Below, in pieces: positions 35,355 to 43,819 of a DNA stretch of 64,000 bases (its first letter is position 1; each line of letters starts with the position of its first letter). The DNA is from Bin80 sp026708685. GTDB taxonomy: Bacteria; Bacteroidota; Rhodothermia; Rhodothermales; Bin80. A model generated the notes under the pieces. The model searched no databases. It saw only the letters and a program-made list of their open reading frames with translations, and was not told the DNA's origin. The stretch is taken from contig OZ241742.1 in assembly GCA_965200955.1 (NCBI GenBank), forward strand, positions 1,674,001-1,738,000, given 5' to 3'. The position numbers and the translations under genes are program-made.

Positions 35355-36713
35355 ATGTTTGAAAATCTTTCACAACGTTTAGAAAGTACGATCAAGCGTC
35401 TTACGGGGCAGGGTCGTATTACCGAGGTCAACATTGCTGAGTCAATGCGTGACATTCGACGTGCTCTGTTGGAGGCTGATGTCAGTTATCAGGTAGCCAG
35501 AGAATTTACGAATCGAGTTCAGGAAGAAGCACTGGGTGATCGTGTACTTCGGTCGGTTGCACCTGGACAGATGATCGTGAAGATTGTCTATGATGAAATC
35601 GTTCGCCTTTTTGGGGAGGATACTTCAGAAATCAATTTGGTGAGCAATCCGCCGCCTGCCGTCATTCTCATATCGGGGTTACAAGGGTCGGGTAAAACAA
35701 CATTCTCTGCAAAGCTTGCCTTACATCTTCAATCCAATGGGAGAGTTCCTCTCTTGGTCGCCGCAGATGTGTATCGCCCCGCAGCTGTCGATCAACTCAA
35801 GAAGCTGGGGGAAGAGATTCAAGTTCCTGTTTTCAGTATAGCACAGGAGGATGGAACTGTGGTTCAGGATGCAGTACGCGTTGCCAAAGAGTCCATCCCC
35901 TATGCTCGTCAGCAGGCACGCGATACCGTCATCATTGATACAGCAGGACGATTGCATGTGGACGAACGCATGATGACCGAAGTGGCCGACATTAAATCCA
36001 TCGTTCAACCATCCGAAACCCTGTTTGTGATTGACAGCATGACAGGGCAAGATGCGGTGAAGACAGCCAAGGAATTTCATTCTCGCCTTGATTTTGACGG
36101 GGTTGTCCTGACCAAGCTGGATGGAGATACCCGCGGAGGTGCCGCTCTGTCGGTTCGTTCGGTTGTAGAAAAACCGATCAAGTTTGCATCCACGGGCGAA
36201 AAGATGGATCAGTTGACTCCATTCTATCCCGACAGAATGGCTCGCCGAATTCTTGGAATGGGCGATGTTGTTTCTCTGGTTGAAAAAGCAGAGCAGCAGT
36301 ATGATGACGAGCAGAAAGAAATTCTTCGGGAGAAATTCCGTAAGCAGTCCTTTGATCTGCAAGATTTTTATGAGCAGATTCAAAAGGTGAGATCCCTCGG
36401 TTCCATGTCTGATTTAATCGGAATGATTCCTGGAGTTGGAAAACAATTGAAAGATATGGACCTAGCAGAATCAGAGTTTACTAAAACAGAAGCACTGATT
36501 CTCAGTATGACTCCATGGGAACGACAGAATCCTCGAGGAATTCGCAGTAGCCGTAAACGTCGAATTGCAGCGGGTAGTGGTTTAGAAGTGAGAGATGTGA
36601 ATCAGCTTTTAACTCAGTTTAACCACATGCGTAAAATGATGAAGCGGATGCATTCGAATGTGCAGAAAGGCAAGCAAATTGACATGTCCGCATTGATGAA
36701 CGCAATGCGCTAA
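35355..36713 (+). CDS. ffh: signal recognition particle GTPase Ffh
   Basis: A 452-residue SRP54. It binds signal peptides and SRP RNA and targets ribosomes to the membrane with FtsY. The N domain starts MFENLSQRLESTIKRL. The G domain has GLQGSGKTT (108-116), DTAGR (195-199) and TKLDGDTRGGA. The Met-rich M domain has MIPGVGKQLKD and ends with NHMRKMMKRMHSNVQKG. No clear Shine-Dalgarno sequence precedes the ATG. The downstream order rpsP-rimM-trmD-rplS is conserved in many bacteria. Confidence 0.95.
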   Translation: MFENLSQRLESTIKRLTGQGRITEVNIAESMRDIRRALLEADVSYQVAREFTNRVQEEALGDRVLRSVAPGQMIVKIVYDEIVRLFGEDTSEINLVSNPPPAVILISGLQGSGKTTFSAKLALHLQSNGRVPLLVAADVYRPAAVDQLKKLGEEIQVPVFSIAQEDGTVVQDAVRVAKESIPYARQQARDTVIIDTAGRLHVDERMMTEVADIKSIVQPSETLFVIDSMTGQDAVKTAKEFHSRLDFDGVVLTKLDGDTRGGAALSVRSVVEKPIKFASTGEKMDQLTPFYPDRMARRILGMGDVVSLVEKAEQQYDDEQKEILREKFRKQSFDLQDFYEQIQKVRSLGSMSDLIGMIPGVGKQLKDMDLAESEFTKTEALILSMTPWERQNPRGIRSSRKRRIAAGSGLEVRDVNQLLTQFNHMRKMMKRMHSNVQKGKQIDMSALMNAMR

Positions 36714-36741
36714 TACTTCATTCACATTAAATCATAGAAAG

Positions 36742-37365
36742 GTGGCAGTAAAACTCAGATTACGCCGTATGGGGCGAAAAAAGAAGCCGATTTGGGCCGT
36801 GGTCGCTGCAGACTCACGAGCTCCCCGCGATGGCAGGTTTATTGAAGACCTTGGTCGGTATTACCCTCTTGATGAGCCTGCGCACGTTGAACTCAACGAC
36901 GAGCGCATTAAGCATTGGTTGAAGGTCGGTGCCCAACCCACCGATACTGTTCGTAGTCTGCTCAGCCGAAAGGGCATTCTACTCGGCTTACACATGGAAC
37001 GCAAAGGAGCCGATCCCGAAGCGATCGAGGCGGCTGTGACCGCCCATCAGAACTATCGCAACGATCAGCTGATGTCCGCAACCAAGACGACAACCACAGA
37101 GTTGCGCAGGGATGCCATGGAAGCGGAAACCAAAGCAGCTGAAAAGCTGGAGGCAGAGCTTCTCGAAAAACGTAAAAAAGCCATTGCCGAAGCGGCCGAA
37201 AAAAAGGCTCGCAAGAAGGCGGAGCAGGCCGCTGGACAACAGGCAGAAGTCTCAACTGAAGCGTCAAGCGAAACAGAGAGTCAAGCCTCTGAAGATTCTC
37301 CGCAGGATTCTTCCGAGCCAGATCACAAGCAAGAGCCTGAGACTGCTGAATCTACCGACGAGTAG
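36742..37365 (+). CDS. rpsP: ribosomal protein S16 with long charged tail
   Basis: A 207-residue S16, starting with GTG at 36742 behind an AAAGG. The core (first about 85 residues) has VKLRLRRMGRKKKPIWAVV, DSRAPRDGRFIEDLG and LLSRKG. E. coli S16 has about 82 residues; here a Lys/Glu/Ala-rich then Ser/Glu-rich extension of about 120 residues follows. Extensions occur in Bacteroidota S16, but this one is long and low in complexity. Role of the tail is unknown; it may be a coiled coil on the 30S surface. Confidence 0.95.
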   Translation: MAVKLRLRRMGRKKKPIWAVVAADSRAPRDGRFIEDLGRYYPLDEPAHVELNDERIKHWLKVGAQPTDTVRSLLSRKGILLGLHMERKGADPEAIEAAVTAHQNYRNDQLMSATKTTTTELRRDAMEAETKAAEKLEAELLEKRKKAIAEAAEKKARKKAEQAAGQQAEVSTEASSETESQASEDSPQDSSEPDHKQEPETAESTDE

Positions 37366-37402
37366 TGGATCGATTTTCCTTGATGACGCTTATGAATGTG
37401 AG

Positions 37403-37942
37403 ATGGAAACGACGTTGTCAGACAAGTTGCTCCAGGTAGGACGGATGACCCGCCCCCATGGTGTGAAGGGGGAATGTAAAGTCATTCCCGAAAGTGACGA
37501 TCCTGATCGCATACGCAATCTGAAAAGGATCTGGCTCGGGCGTACCCCTGAATCATCCGCATCCTACGAGATCCTTAGTTCCCGATTACACACGTCTAAA
37601 CATGGGATCTCGGTACTGATGCAACTCGCTGGAATCCAGAGTGTCAGTGATGTACAGAGACTCAGAAAACCACTCGTCTTTGCACATCTTGATGACCTTC
37701 CTCCGTTGCATTCTGGTGAGTATTATCTTCATGATCTGATTGGAGTGAACATTCTTAATGAAGATGGAGAGATGATAGGAAGCATTAAAGAGATTTGGGA
37801 GACAGCAGCACATCCAGTGTATCTCATTGATCGAGACGATCATGAGGATGCACTCATTCCAGCAGTTGATGAATTCATCGTCTCAAAGGATCTTTATCAA
37901 CGACAGATGACGATCCGATCCATGGAGGGGCTTATAGACTGA
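37403..37942 (+). CDS. rimM: ribosome maturation factor RimM
   Basis: A 179-residue protein needed for 30S head assembly around S19. The chosen ATG (37403) gives METTLSDKLLQVGRMTRPHGVKGECKV with the family GxxGxxG-like HGVKGE motif. The open frame runs back to 37112 inside rpsP in another frame and is not coding there. The PRC-barrel half starts near LHDLIGVNIL and has IWETAAHPVYLI. The gene lies 37 bp after rpsP and 5 bp before trmD. Confidence 0.92.
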   Translation: METTLSDKLLQVGRMTRPHGVKGECKVIPESDDPDRIRNLKRIWLGRTPESSASYEILSSRLHTSKHGISVLMQLAGIQSVSDVQRLRKPLVFAHLDDLPPLHSGEYYLHDLIGVNILNEDGEMIGSIKEIWETAAHPVYLIDRDDHEDALIPAVDEFIVSKDLYQRQMTIRSMEGLID

Positions 37943-37947
37943 ATACG

Positions 37948-38634
37948 ATGCGAATTGATCTTTTGACTGCCGTTCCAGATCACCTCAAAAAAGCGCTGGA
38001 CCTGACGATTCTGCGCCGGATCAAAGGTGAAGCATCGTTGCATATCCATGATCTTCGATCCTATTGTGATGACCAGGTGCAGCAAATTGACGACTATCCC
38101 TATGGTGGTGGGGGTGGCATGGTTCTCAAGCCTGAACCGATCTTTCAATGTATTGAAGCGCTGAGTTCATCCCCCGATGAAGTGATTTATCTGAGTCCAG
38201 ACGGACAGCCCTTTACGCAAGCACTGGCCAATACTCTTTCTCTAGATCAACACCTTGTATTTCTGGCTGGACACTATAAAGGCGTTGATCACCGTGTGCG
38301 AGAGACATTGATTACCCAGGAGATCTCCATTGGAGACTTTGTTGTCAGCGGCGGAGAACTTCCTGCATTGCTGATCATAGATGCCATCGTTCGGTTAATC
38401 CCGAAGGTGCTTGGAGATGCACAATCTGCATTGGAGGATTCATTTCAGGATGGACTTCTTGGTGCTCCAACGTATACGCGTCCACCATCGTTTCGCGGGC
38501 TTGATGTGCCTGAAGTACTGCGCAGTGGAGATCATCAAAGAATTGCCCAATGGCGAGATGATATTCGCCAACAGCGAACCCAGGAGCGGCGCCCGGATCT
38601 CTGGAAACTTCACGCCGCACAGGCTCAAACCTGA
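37948..38634 (+). CDS. trmD: tRNA (guanine37-N1)-methyltransferase TrmD
   Basis: A 228-residue SPOUT methyltransferase that makes m1G37 in tRNAs. Visible motifs are DDYPYGGGGGMVLKPEPIF, YLSPDGQPFTQ, LAGHYKGVDHRVRE and the trefoil-knot region ISIGDFVVSGGELPALLIID. PEVLRSGDHQRIAQWR is the C-domain signature. Its start is standard for the family. It is 5 bp after rimM. Confidence 0.95.
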   Translation: MRIDLLTAVPDHLKKALDLTILRRIKGEASLHIHDLRSYCDDQVQQIDDYPYGGGGGMVLKPEPIFQCIEALSSSPDEVIYLSPDGQPFTQALANTLSLDQHLVFLAGHYKGVDHRVRETLITQEISIGDFVVSGGELPALLIIDAIVRLIPKVLGDAQSALEDSFQDGLLGAPTYTRPPSFRGLDVPEVLRSGDHQRIAQWRDDIRQQRTQERRPDLWKLHAAQAQT

Positions 38635-38649
38635 TCCATAACCATTAAA

Positions 38650-39012
38650 ATGATGTCCAATAACCTTCTTAATATCGTAGAGGCTTCGCAGCTACGCCAG
38701 GATCCACTCCCAGATTTTAATACTGGCGATACGGTCGCAGTTCATCTGCGTGTCATTGAGGGAGACAAAGAGCGTATACAGATTTTTCAGGGTACGGTCA
38801 TTGCGATTCGTGGCAGCGGTTCCAATAAAACCTTTATGATCCGAAAAATTTCCAGTGGAGTAGGGGTTGAGCGCGTCTTTCCCTTTCATTCCCCTCGAAT
38901 TGCCAAGCTGGAAGTCAAACGCCGCGGAAAGGTACGCCGTGCCAAGTTGTATTACTTGCGTGGACTGCGTGGAAAAGCCGCTCGGATCAAGGAACGCATG
39001 CGAGACTCCTAA
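38650..39012 (+). CDS. rplS: ribosomal protein L19
   Basis: A 120-residue L19 at the 30S-50S interface. It has the family stretches FNTGDTVAVHLRVIEGDKER, QIFQGTVIAIRGSG and SPRIAKLEVKRRGKVRRAKL. It ends LRGLRGKAARIKER. Second Met at position 2 is an alternative start. It lies 15 bp after trmD and 6 bp before the MqnA-like gene. Confidence 0.95.
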   Translation: MMSNNLLNIVEASQLRQDPLPDFNTGDTVAVHLRVIEGDKERIQIFQGTVIAIRGSGSNKTFMIRKISSGVGVERVFPFHSPRIAKLEVKRRGKVRRAKLYYLRGLRGKAARIKERMRDS

Positions 39013-39018
39013 GTTTTC

Positions 39019-39810
39019 ATGCAACTGGCGTTCTGGAATTTTCCACCCTCGGAATGTCTTCAGGTTGCTGCTCAGTCGCTTGGAATACAATCCGAAACGC
39101 AGAGTTTTTCCACCTGCACGGAGTTGTTGTATCAAAAGCAGGTAGATCTTGCTCTGATACCCGTCACGGTTGCACTTCAGCTCACAGATCACTTGGACAT
39201 TGTTTCTGGCGGAGTCGTCTCCTCTTGGAAATATCCGTTTACCTCTATTGAGCTCCATCAAGATTTGCACCGGATGAAAACGATAGGATCTTCACCGCAA
39301 CATCCTCTTGAGGAATTTATGACCATCGTCATCATGAAAGAGCATTATGGTCAGCAATTAGAGGTTGTAAAGGATCAGTCATCGGATGTTGCATTGATCC
39401 ATCGCGAGAGACCATCTGAGCAAGAGGTAGGTTTAGATCGTCTTGATCTTGGTCAGGAGTGGTATGAAATGGCACAGTATCCGATGGTATGGGGTGTCTA
39501 CTGCTGCTTGAAAGGCAGTCCGATCGATGCGTTGACCCAGATAGTGCTCCAACTGACTCGTGAGGCAGAAGCCACGGCACATCAGTTTACCTGTAAGTCT
39601 TCTTTGCCTGCAGAAACCTTTTTTAGAGAACATCTTCGACTTCGTATGGATCAGATCTCCATTGCGAGTATGACAGCAATCCGCGATTACATGTACTATC
39701 ATGGAATTGTGGAGGATTTATCTCCATTACCATTATCTGTGCTGGGTGATCTTGAACATACAACGGATTGGGGGCATGATACTGGGTTCCTGTCGGAGGC
39801 GATATCGTGA
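39019..39810 (+). CDS. MqnA/MqnD-family menaquinone biosynthesis protein
   Basis: A 263-residue soluble protein with the periplasmic-binding-like fold of MqnA (chorismate dehydratase). The opening strand MQLAFWNFPP, the segment KQVDLALIPVTVALQL and the central DLGQEWYEMAQYPMVWGVY match the family pattern. It would act in the futalosine route to menaquinone. It is inserted between rplS and smpB, 6 bp after rplS. MqnD is an alternative, and paralogues of unknown substrate exist. Confidence 0.62.
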   Translation: MQLAFWNFPPSECLQVAAQSLGIQSETQSFSTCTELLYQKQVDLALIPVTVALQLTDHLDIVSGGVVSSWKYPFTSIELHQDLHRMKTIGSSPQHPLEEFMTIVIMKEHYGQQLEVVKDQSSDVALIHRERPSEQEVGLDRLDLGQEWYEMAQYPMVWGVYCCLKGSPIDALTQIVLQLTREAEATAHQFTCKSSLPAETFFREHLRLRMDQISIASMTAIRDYMYYHGIVEDLSPLPLSVLGDLEHTTDWGHDTGFLSEAIS

Positions 39811-39813
39811 GAA

Positions 39814-40269
39814 ATGGCCAAACCCAATACGGTTCTTGTGAGCAATCGCCGTGCTCGCCGTAATTATCATATTCTAGATACGATGGAGGCTGGAATGGTC
39901 TTGCTGGGTACGGAAGTCAAATCCATTCGTGATGGGCGTGCAAGTTTGTCCGAAGCGTGGTGTAAAATTGAACATCAAGAGATCTTTCTGGTGGATGCCC
40001 ATATTTCCCACTACAGTCATGGGAATTTGAATAACCACGATCCACTGCGACCGCGTAAACTCTTGCTGCATCGAAAAGAAATTTCTCGGCTGCAGAAAGC
40101 CGTAGAGCAAAAAGGAAACACCTTGATTCCACTGAAACTGTATGTAAGTCACGGCAAGATCAAGGTTGAAATTGGAATTGCACGAGGCAAAAAACTCTTT
40201 GACAAACGGGCGGATATCACCGAGCGAGATACCAAGCGTCAACTAGAACGATCCATGAAGCAATACTGA
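39814..40269 (+). CDS. smpB: SsrA-binding protein SmpB
   Basis: A 151-residue partner of tmRNA in ribosome rescue. It has the N-terminal VSNRRARRNYHILDTMEAGM, LLGTEVKSIRDGRASLSEAW, and the basic tail DKRADITERDTKRQLER that enters the empty mRNA channel. tmRNA itself is not in the window. It starts 3 bp after the MqnA-like gene. Confidence 0.95.
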   Translation: MAKPNTVLVSNRRARRNYHILDTMEAGMVLLGTEVKSIRDGRASLSEAWCKIEHQEIFLVDAHISHYSHGNLNNHDPLRPRKLLLHRKEISRLQKAVEQKGNTLIPLKLYVSHGKIKVEIGIARGKKLFDKRADITERDTKRQLERSMKQY

Positions 40270-40270
40270 C

Positions 40271-41482
40271 ATGCATTTTCCACCGGTAGACCATCAGATC
40301 CTGCATCTTAAGCGTGGGGTTGAAGAGATTATTCCAGAGCAGGATCTGCGTACGAAATTGCTTGATGCCGAAAAGACGGGCAAGCCCCTGACGGTCAAAC
40401 TCGGTTGTGATCCGAGTCGGCCTGACCTCCATCTAGGGCATGCCGTTGTCTTGCGAAAGTTGCGACAGTTTCAGGATTTTGGGCATGAAATTGTCCTCAT
40501 CGTTGGAGATTTTACGGGGATGATAGGTGATGCAAGTGGTCGCTCCATAATGCGCCCAGCCCTTTCGCTGGAAGAAACCCGACGCAATGGCAAGACCTAT
40601 TTTGAGCAGGCTTCTACAATTCTTGCTCCCGAACGCGTTCGGATTGTCTACAATTCAGAATGGTTGGGTACGTTATCGTTTGAGGATGTGGTTCTACTGG
40701 CCGGCAAAACAACGGTAGCACGAATGCTGGAGAGAGATGATTTTGCTGGACGTTATTCCAAGGGGGATCCCATTGGCATTCATGAATTCCTCTATCCGCT
40801 AGCTCAGGCTCAGGATTCTGTCGAGATCCAGTCGGACATAGAACTGGGAGGGACGGACCAGAAGTTCAATCTTCTGATGGGTCGTAACCTGCAGAAAAGT
40901 GTTGGACAATCTCCGCAGGTCTGTATGACACTGCCGATCCTTGAAGGACTTGACGGGAAGGAAAAGATGTCCAAGTCGCTCAATAATTACATTGGACTGT
41001 CGGAATCTGCTGAGCAGATGTATGGGAAAATTCTCTCGTTACCAGATGCATTGATTTATCGTTACTTTGAACTTGCCAGTGACGAGGAAACAACTGAACT
41101 CCCAAGGTTACGCCAGTTTGCATCGGAGTCCCCCCGAGATGCCAAGCACCGTCTGGCACTGTCAGTCACAAGACTGTATCATGGCAGTGATCAAGCCGAG
41201 CAGGCCCGCGATCACTTTGAGCGAACGATCATTGCAAAGCAGGTTCCCAACGACATTCCATCCTTCACACCAGAGACCAAAGGTCCCATAGGTTTATTAA
41301 GCCTGTTGACCATGGCAGGTTTAACCTCCTCTAATGGTGCTGCACGGCGATTGGTAGAACAGGGAGCCGTAAGTATAGACGGAGAAAAAGTGACGGATTC
41401 TCGACGGGAAATCCATACGGAGAAGGATACTCCATGTGTCATCAAGGTTGGGAAGCGTCGCTTTGTGCGGATCGTTGGATAA
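40271..41482 (+). CDS. tyrS: tyrosyl-tRNA synthetase
   Basis: A 403-residue class I synthetase. HLGH is at 54-57 (HIGH box) and KMSKS at 232-236. The Tyr/ATP site stretch is VKLGCDPSRPDLHLGHAVVL (41-60). A C-terminal S4 RNA-binding domain begins near TMAGLTSSNGAARRLVEQGA. It belongs to the TyrS2/TyrZ group. It starts 1 bp after smpB and ends 23 bp from the convergent E1 gene. Confidence 0.95.
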   Translation: MHFPPVDHQILHLKRGVEEIIPEQDLRTKLLDAEKTGKPLTVKLGCDPSRPDLHLGHAVVLRKLRQFQDFGHEIVLIVGDFTGMIGDASGRSIMRPALSLEETRRNGKTYFEQASTILAPERVRIVYNSEWLGTLSFEDVVLLAGKTTVARMLERDDFAGRYSKGDPIGIHEFLYPLAQAQDSVEIQSDIELGGTDQKFNLLMGRNLQKSVGQSPQVCMTLPILEGLDGKEKMSKSLNNYIGLSESAEQMYGKILSLPDALIYRYFELASDEETTELPRLRQFASESPRDAKHRLALSVTRLYHGSDQAEQARDHFERTIIAKQVPNDIPSFTPETKGPIGLLSLLTMAGLTSSNGAARRLVEQGAVSIDGEKVTDSRREIHTEKDTPCVIKVGKRRFVRIVG

Positions 41483-41505
41483 GATCCAATTCAAGTGAGA
41501 TTTCT

Positions 41506-43674
41506 TTACCACTGGGCAAGCGATCGGGCCGCCTCAAGGATATCCTCCTCCTGAGGAAGTACTTCTTTTTCTAGTGGGGCCGCATAAGGGACGAAGGTAA
41601 ACTTTGAAGCCACACGTCGTACGGGTGCATCCAAATACTTGAATCCAGTATCCGCAACTTGGGCAGCGATTTCTCCTCCAAATCCAAGGAATTCGTGATC
41701 TTCATGAACAATCAGGATCCGATGGGTTTTCTGGACGGAAGTCAGGATGGCATCGGAATCCAAGGGCATCAGGCTTCGCAAGTCAATCACTTCCACAGAG
41801 ATCTGATTTTCCCGTGACAGCTGTCTGGCAATGGCTAGGCATTTATGAACTAAAAAACCATACGTCACGATGGTCAAGTCTGTGCCCTCACGTAGGATAT
41901 TTGCTTTTCCAAAGGGGATGAGATAGTCCTTTCCCGGTTCTGGACCGCGTGCACTTGCCGCCCGATAGAGGGCTTTATGTTCTAAAAAGAGGACAGGGTC
42001 TTTACTGCGAATGGCCGTTTTCAATAACCCTTTCGCATCAGGGGCAGATGAGGGCATGACAACTCGAAAGCCGGGAGTATGTCCGAAAAAAGTCTCAATA
42101 TTTTGGGAATGACAGAGACCACCGTGGATGTATCCACCACAGGGGACACGGATCACCATCGGACAGGACCATGCGTTGTTGGATCGATACCGCAGCGATG
42201 ATGCCTGATTGCGAAGATGCTGCATCCCTGGCCAGATGTAATCAGCAAATTGGATTTCTACAACGGGCTTAAAGCCTGATGCACTCAGCCCGACTGCCGT
42301 TCCGATAATGGAGGCTTCGGCTAAGGGTGAATTGAAGCACCGTTCAGGGCCGAATGCTTCGGTAAGTCCGCGGGTGGCGGTAAATACCCCCCCTTTTTCT
42401 CCACCGACATCTTCGCCATAAACAAGCATCTTCTCATCACGCTCCATCTCCTCGTGAAGTCCATGGTTGATCGCATCTACCATCACGACAGGATCTCCTA
42501 AAGGTTCATCTATGCCATAGTCGAGATCAAGATTCCCTTCATAAAAGACATGAGTTGTTGCAGTAGAAACGTCAGGATCAGCCAGTCGCTCAACAGAAGC
42601 GACTGCGTCATTGATCTCCGTCTTAATCTCCTCTTGCATCTCTTCCACCTTGGATGTGGAAAGGAGTCCAGCATCCACCAAGGTTCGCTCTAGACGACGA
42701 ATCGGATCAGCATTTTGATCCTGAATCAGTTCCTCTTCACTGCGATACTTGAGATGATTGTCGGATGAGGAATGAGGCAGAAGGCGCACGACATCAGATA
42801 CAAGGCATACGGGGCCGTGTCCAGCACGAAGATGACCAATCGCAGCTTTGGCAACTGCGTAGACCTTAAAAAAATCGGTACCGTCAACGCGGTAACGGGC
42901 GAGACCTTCATAGCCACCAGCGATTTTATAGGGCGTTCCACCAGCAATCTGATCCTCAACGGGGACACTAATCGCATATTTGTTATCCTGAATGAGAAAC
43001 AGGACGGGTGCCTTGCTTCGGGCAGACCAGTTTAGAGCTTCATGAAATGCTCCCTGGGAGGTCGCTCCGTCACCAGCAGAACAGAGCGTAAAATCATCCG
43101 TTCCCCGCTTCATGGAGGCCATGGCAAGTCCAAGGGCGGGCAGGTACTGCGATCCAACAGATGAGCAAACCGTAAAGATATTTTTATCTCGTGCCCCATA
43201 GTGAGCAGGCATTTGACGACCGCCCGAATTGACTCCTTCAGGCTTTGCAAAGTGGTCCAGAAGCGTTTCTTCAATCGTTTGCCCGAGGGTGAGAACCAAG
43301 GCTAGATCACGATAGTAGGGGCAATACCAGTCATGTCCGGGTTTGCTGAGAAGACCTAATGCAGTCTGAGTTGCTTCGTGGCCACTGCACCCGATATGAA
43401 AAAAACCCTTTCCCTGTTTGAGTAAGGCAAGCATCTTGGTATCAAGGATGCGTGCAGTATACATGAATCGCAACACACGGACGATCTCCTGTGAATCGAA
43501 GTCGGTCAGAGAGACAGGTTCTACATCAAACCCCTCTCCATAACAGTTCTCGTCTGCTAATAGAATTGGAGACTCTACATCATGGGTAGAGGGGTGACCG
43601 TTGGTACCGTTGGAAGATGTTGGTTCCTTGGTGGGAAGACTTGAGACAGCAGAATGAGTTAGATTATCCTTCAT
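41506..43674 (-). CDS. fused 2-oxoacid dehydrogenase E1 alpha/beta
   Basis: A 722-residue fusion of both E1 subunits. The alpha half has the thiamine diphosphate motif GDGATSQGAFHEAL (201-214) and DNKYAISVPVEDQ. The beta half, from about residue 395, has YGEDVGGEKGGVF, PLAEASIIGTAVGLSA and GGYIHGGLCHSQN. Such fusions, related to branched-chain 2-oxoacid dehydrogenase, are frequent in Bacteroidota and Rhodothermota. The substrate could be branched-chain 2-oxoacids or pyruvate. The first 50 residues are a low-complexity Ser/Thr-rich lead. The E2 and E3 partners are not in the window. Confidence 0.92.
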   Translation of the reverse strand: MKDNLTHSAVSSLPTKEPTSSNGTNGHPSTHDVESPILLADENCYGEGFDVEPVSLTDFDSQEIVRVLRFMYTARILDTKMLALLKQGKGFFHIGCSGHEATQTALGLLSKPGHDWYCPYYRDLALVLTLGQTIEETLLDHFAKPEGVNSGGRQMPAHYGARDKNIFTVCSSVGSQYLPALGLAMASMKRGTDDFTLCSAGDGATSQGAFHEALNWSARSKAPVLFLIQDNKYAISVPVEDQIAGGTPYKIAGGYEGLARYRVDGTDFFKVYAVAKAAIGHLRAGHGPVCLVSDVVRLLPHSSSDNHLKYRSEEELIQDQNADPIRRLERTLVDAGLLSTSKVEEMQEEIKTEINDAVASVERLADPDVSTATTHVFYEGNLDLDYGIDEPLGDPVVMVDAINHGLHEEMERDEKMLVYGEDVGGEKGGVFTATRGLTEAFGPERCFNSPLAEASIIGTAVGLSASGFKPVVEIQFADYIWPGMQHLRNQASSLRYRSNNAWSCPMVIRVPCGGYIHGGLCHSQNIETFFGHTPGFRVVMPSSAPDAKGLLKTAIRSKDPVLFLEHKALYRAASARGPEPGKDYLIPFGKANILREGTDLTIVTYGFLVHKCLAIARQLSRENQISVEVIDLRSLMPLDSDAILTSVQKTHRILIVHEDHEFLGFGGEIAAQVADTGFKYLDAPVRRVASKFTFVPYAAPLEKEVLPQEEDILEAARSLAQW

Positions 43675-43819
43675 CAGTGATAAGATAATAAAAATAAGTT
43701 ATACATACCACATCAATCAAAAAAATCTAGGAAGAAATCACCATGACAGCCATAGGATGATGAAGATCAACTTTAGGTGCGTCAGCAAGAATCAACGGTG
43801 CGGGATGGATAATGAAGAC

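Noticed and set aside
37112..37402. 97 extra codons in front of RimM
   Set aside because: They are read from rpsP in another frame; the RimM family start is at 37403.
41475..41489. short inverted repeat TTGGAT/ATCCAA at the tyrS end as a terminator
   Set aside because: It spans the tyrS stop codon, has only a 6-bp stem and lacks a T-run.
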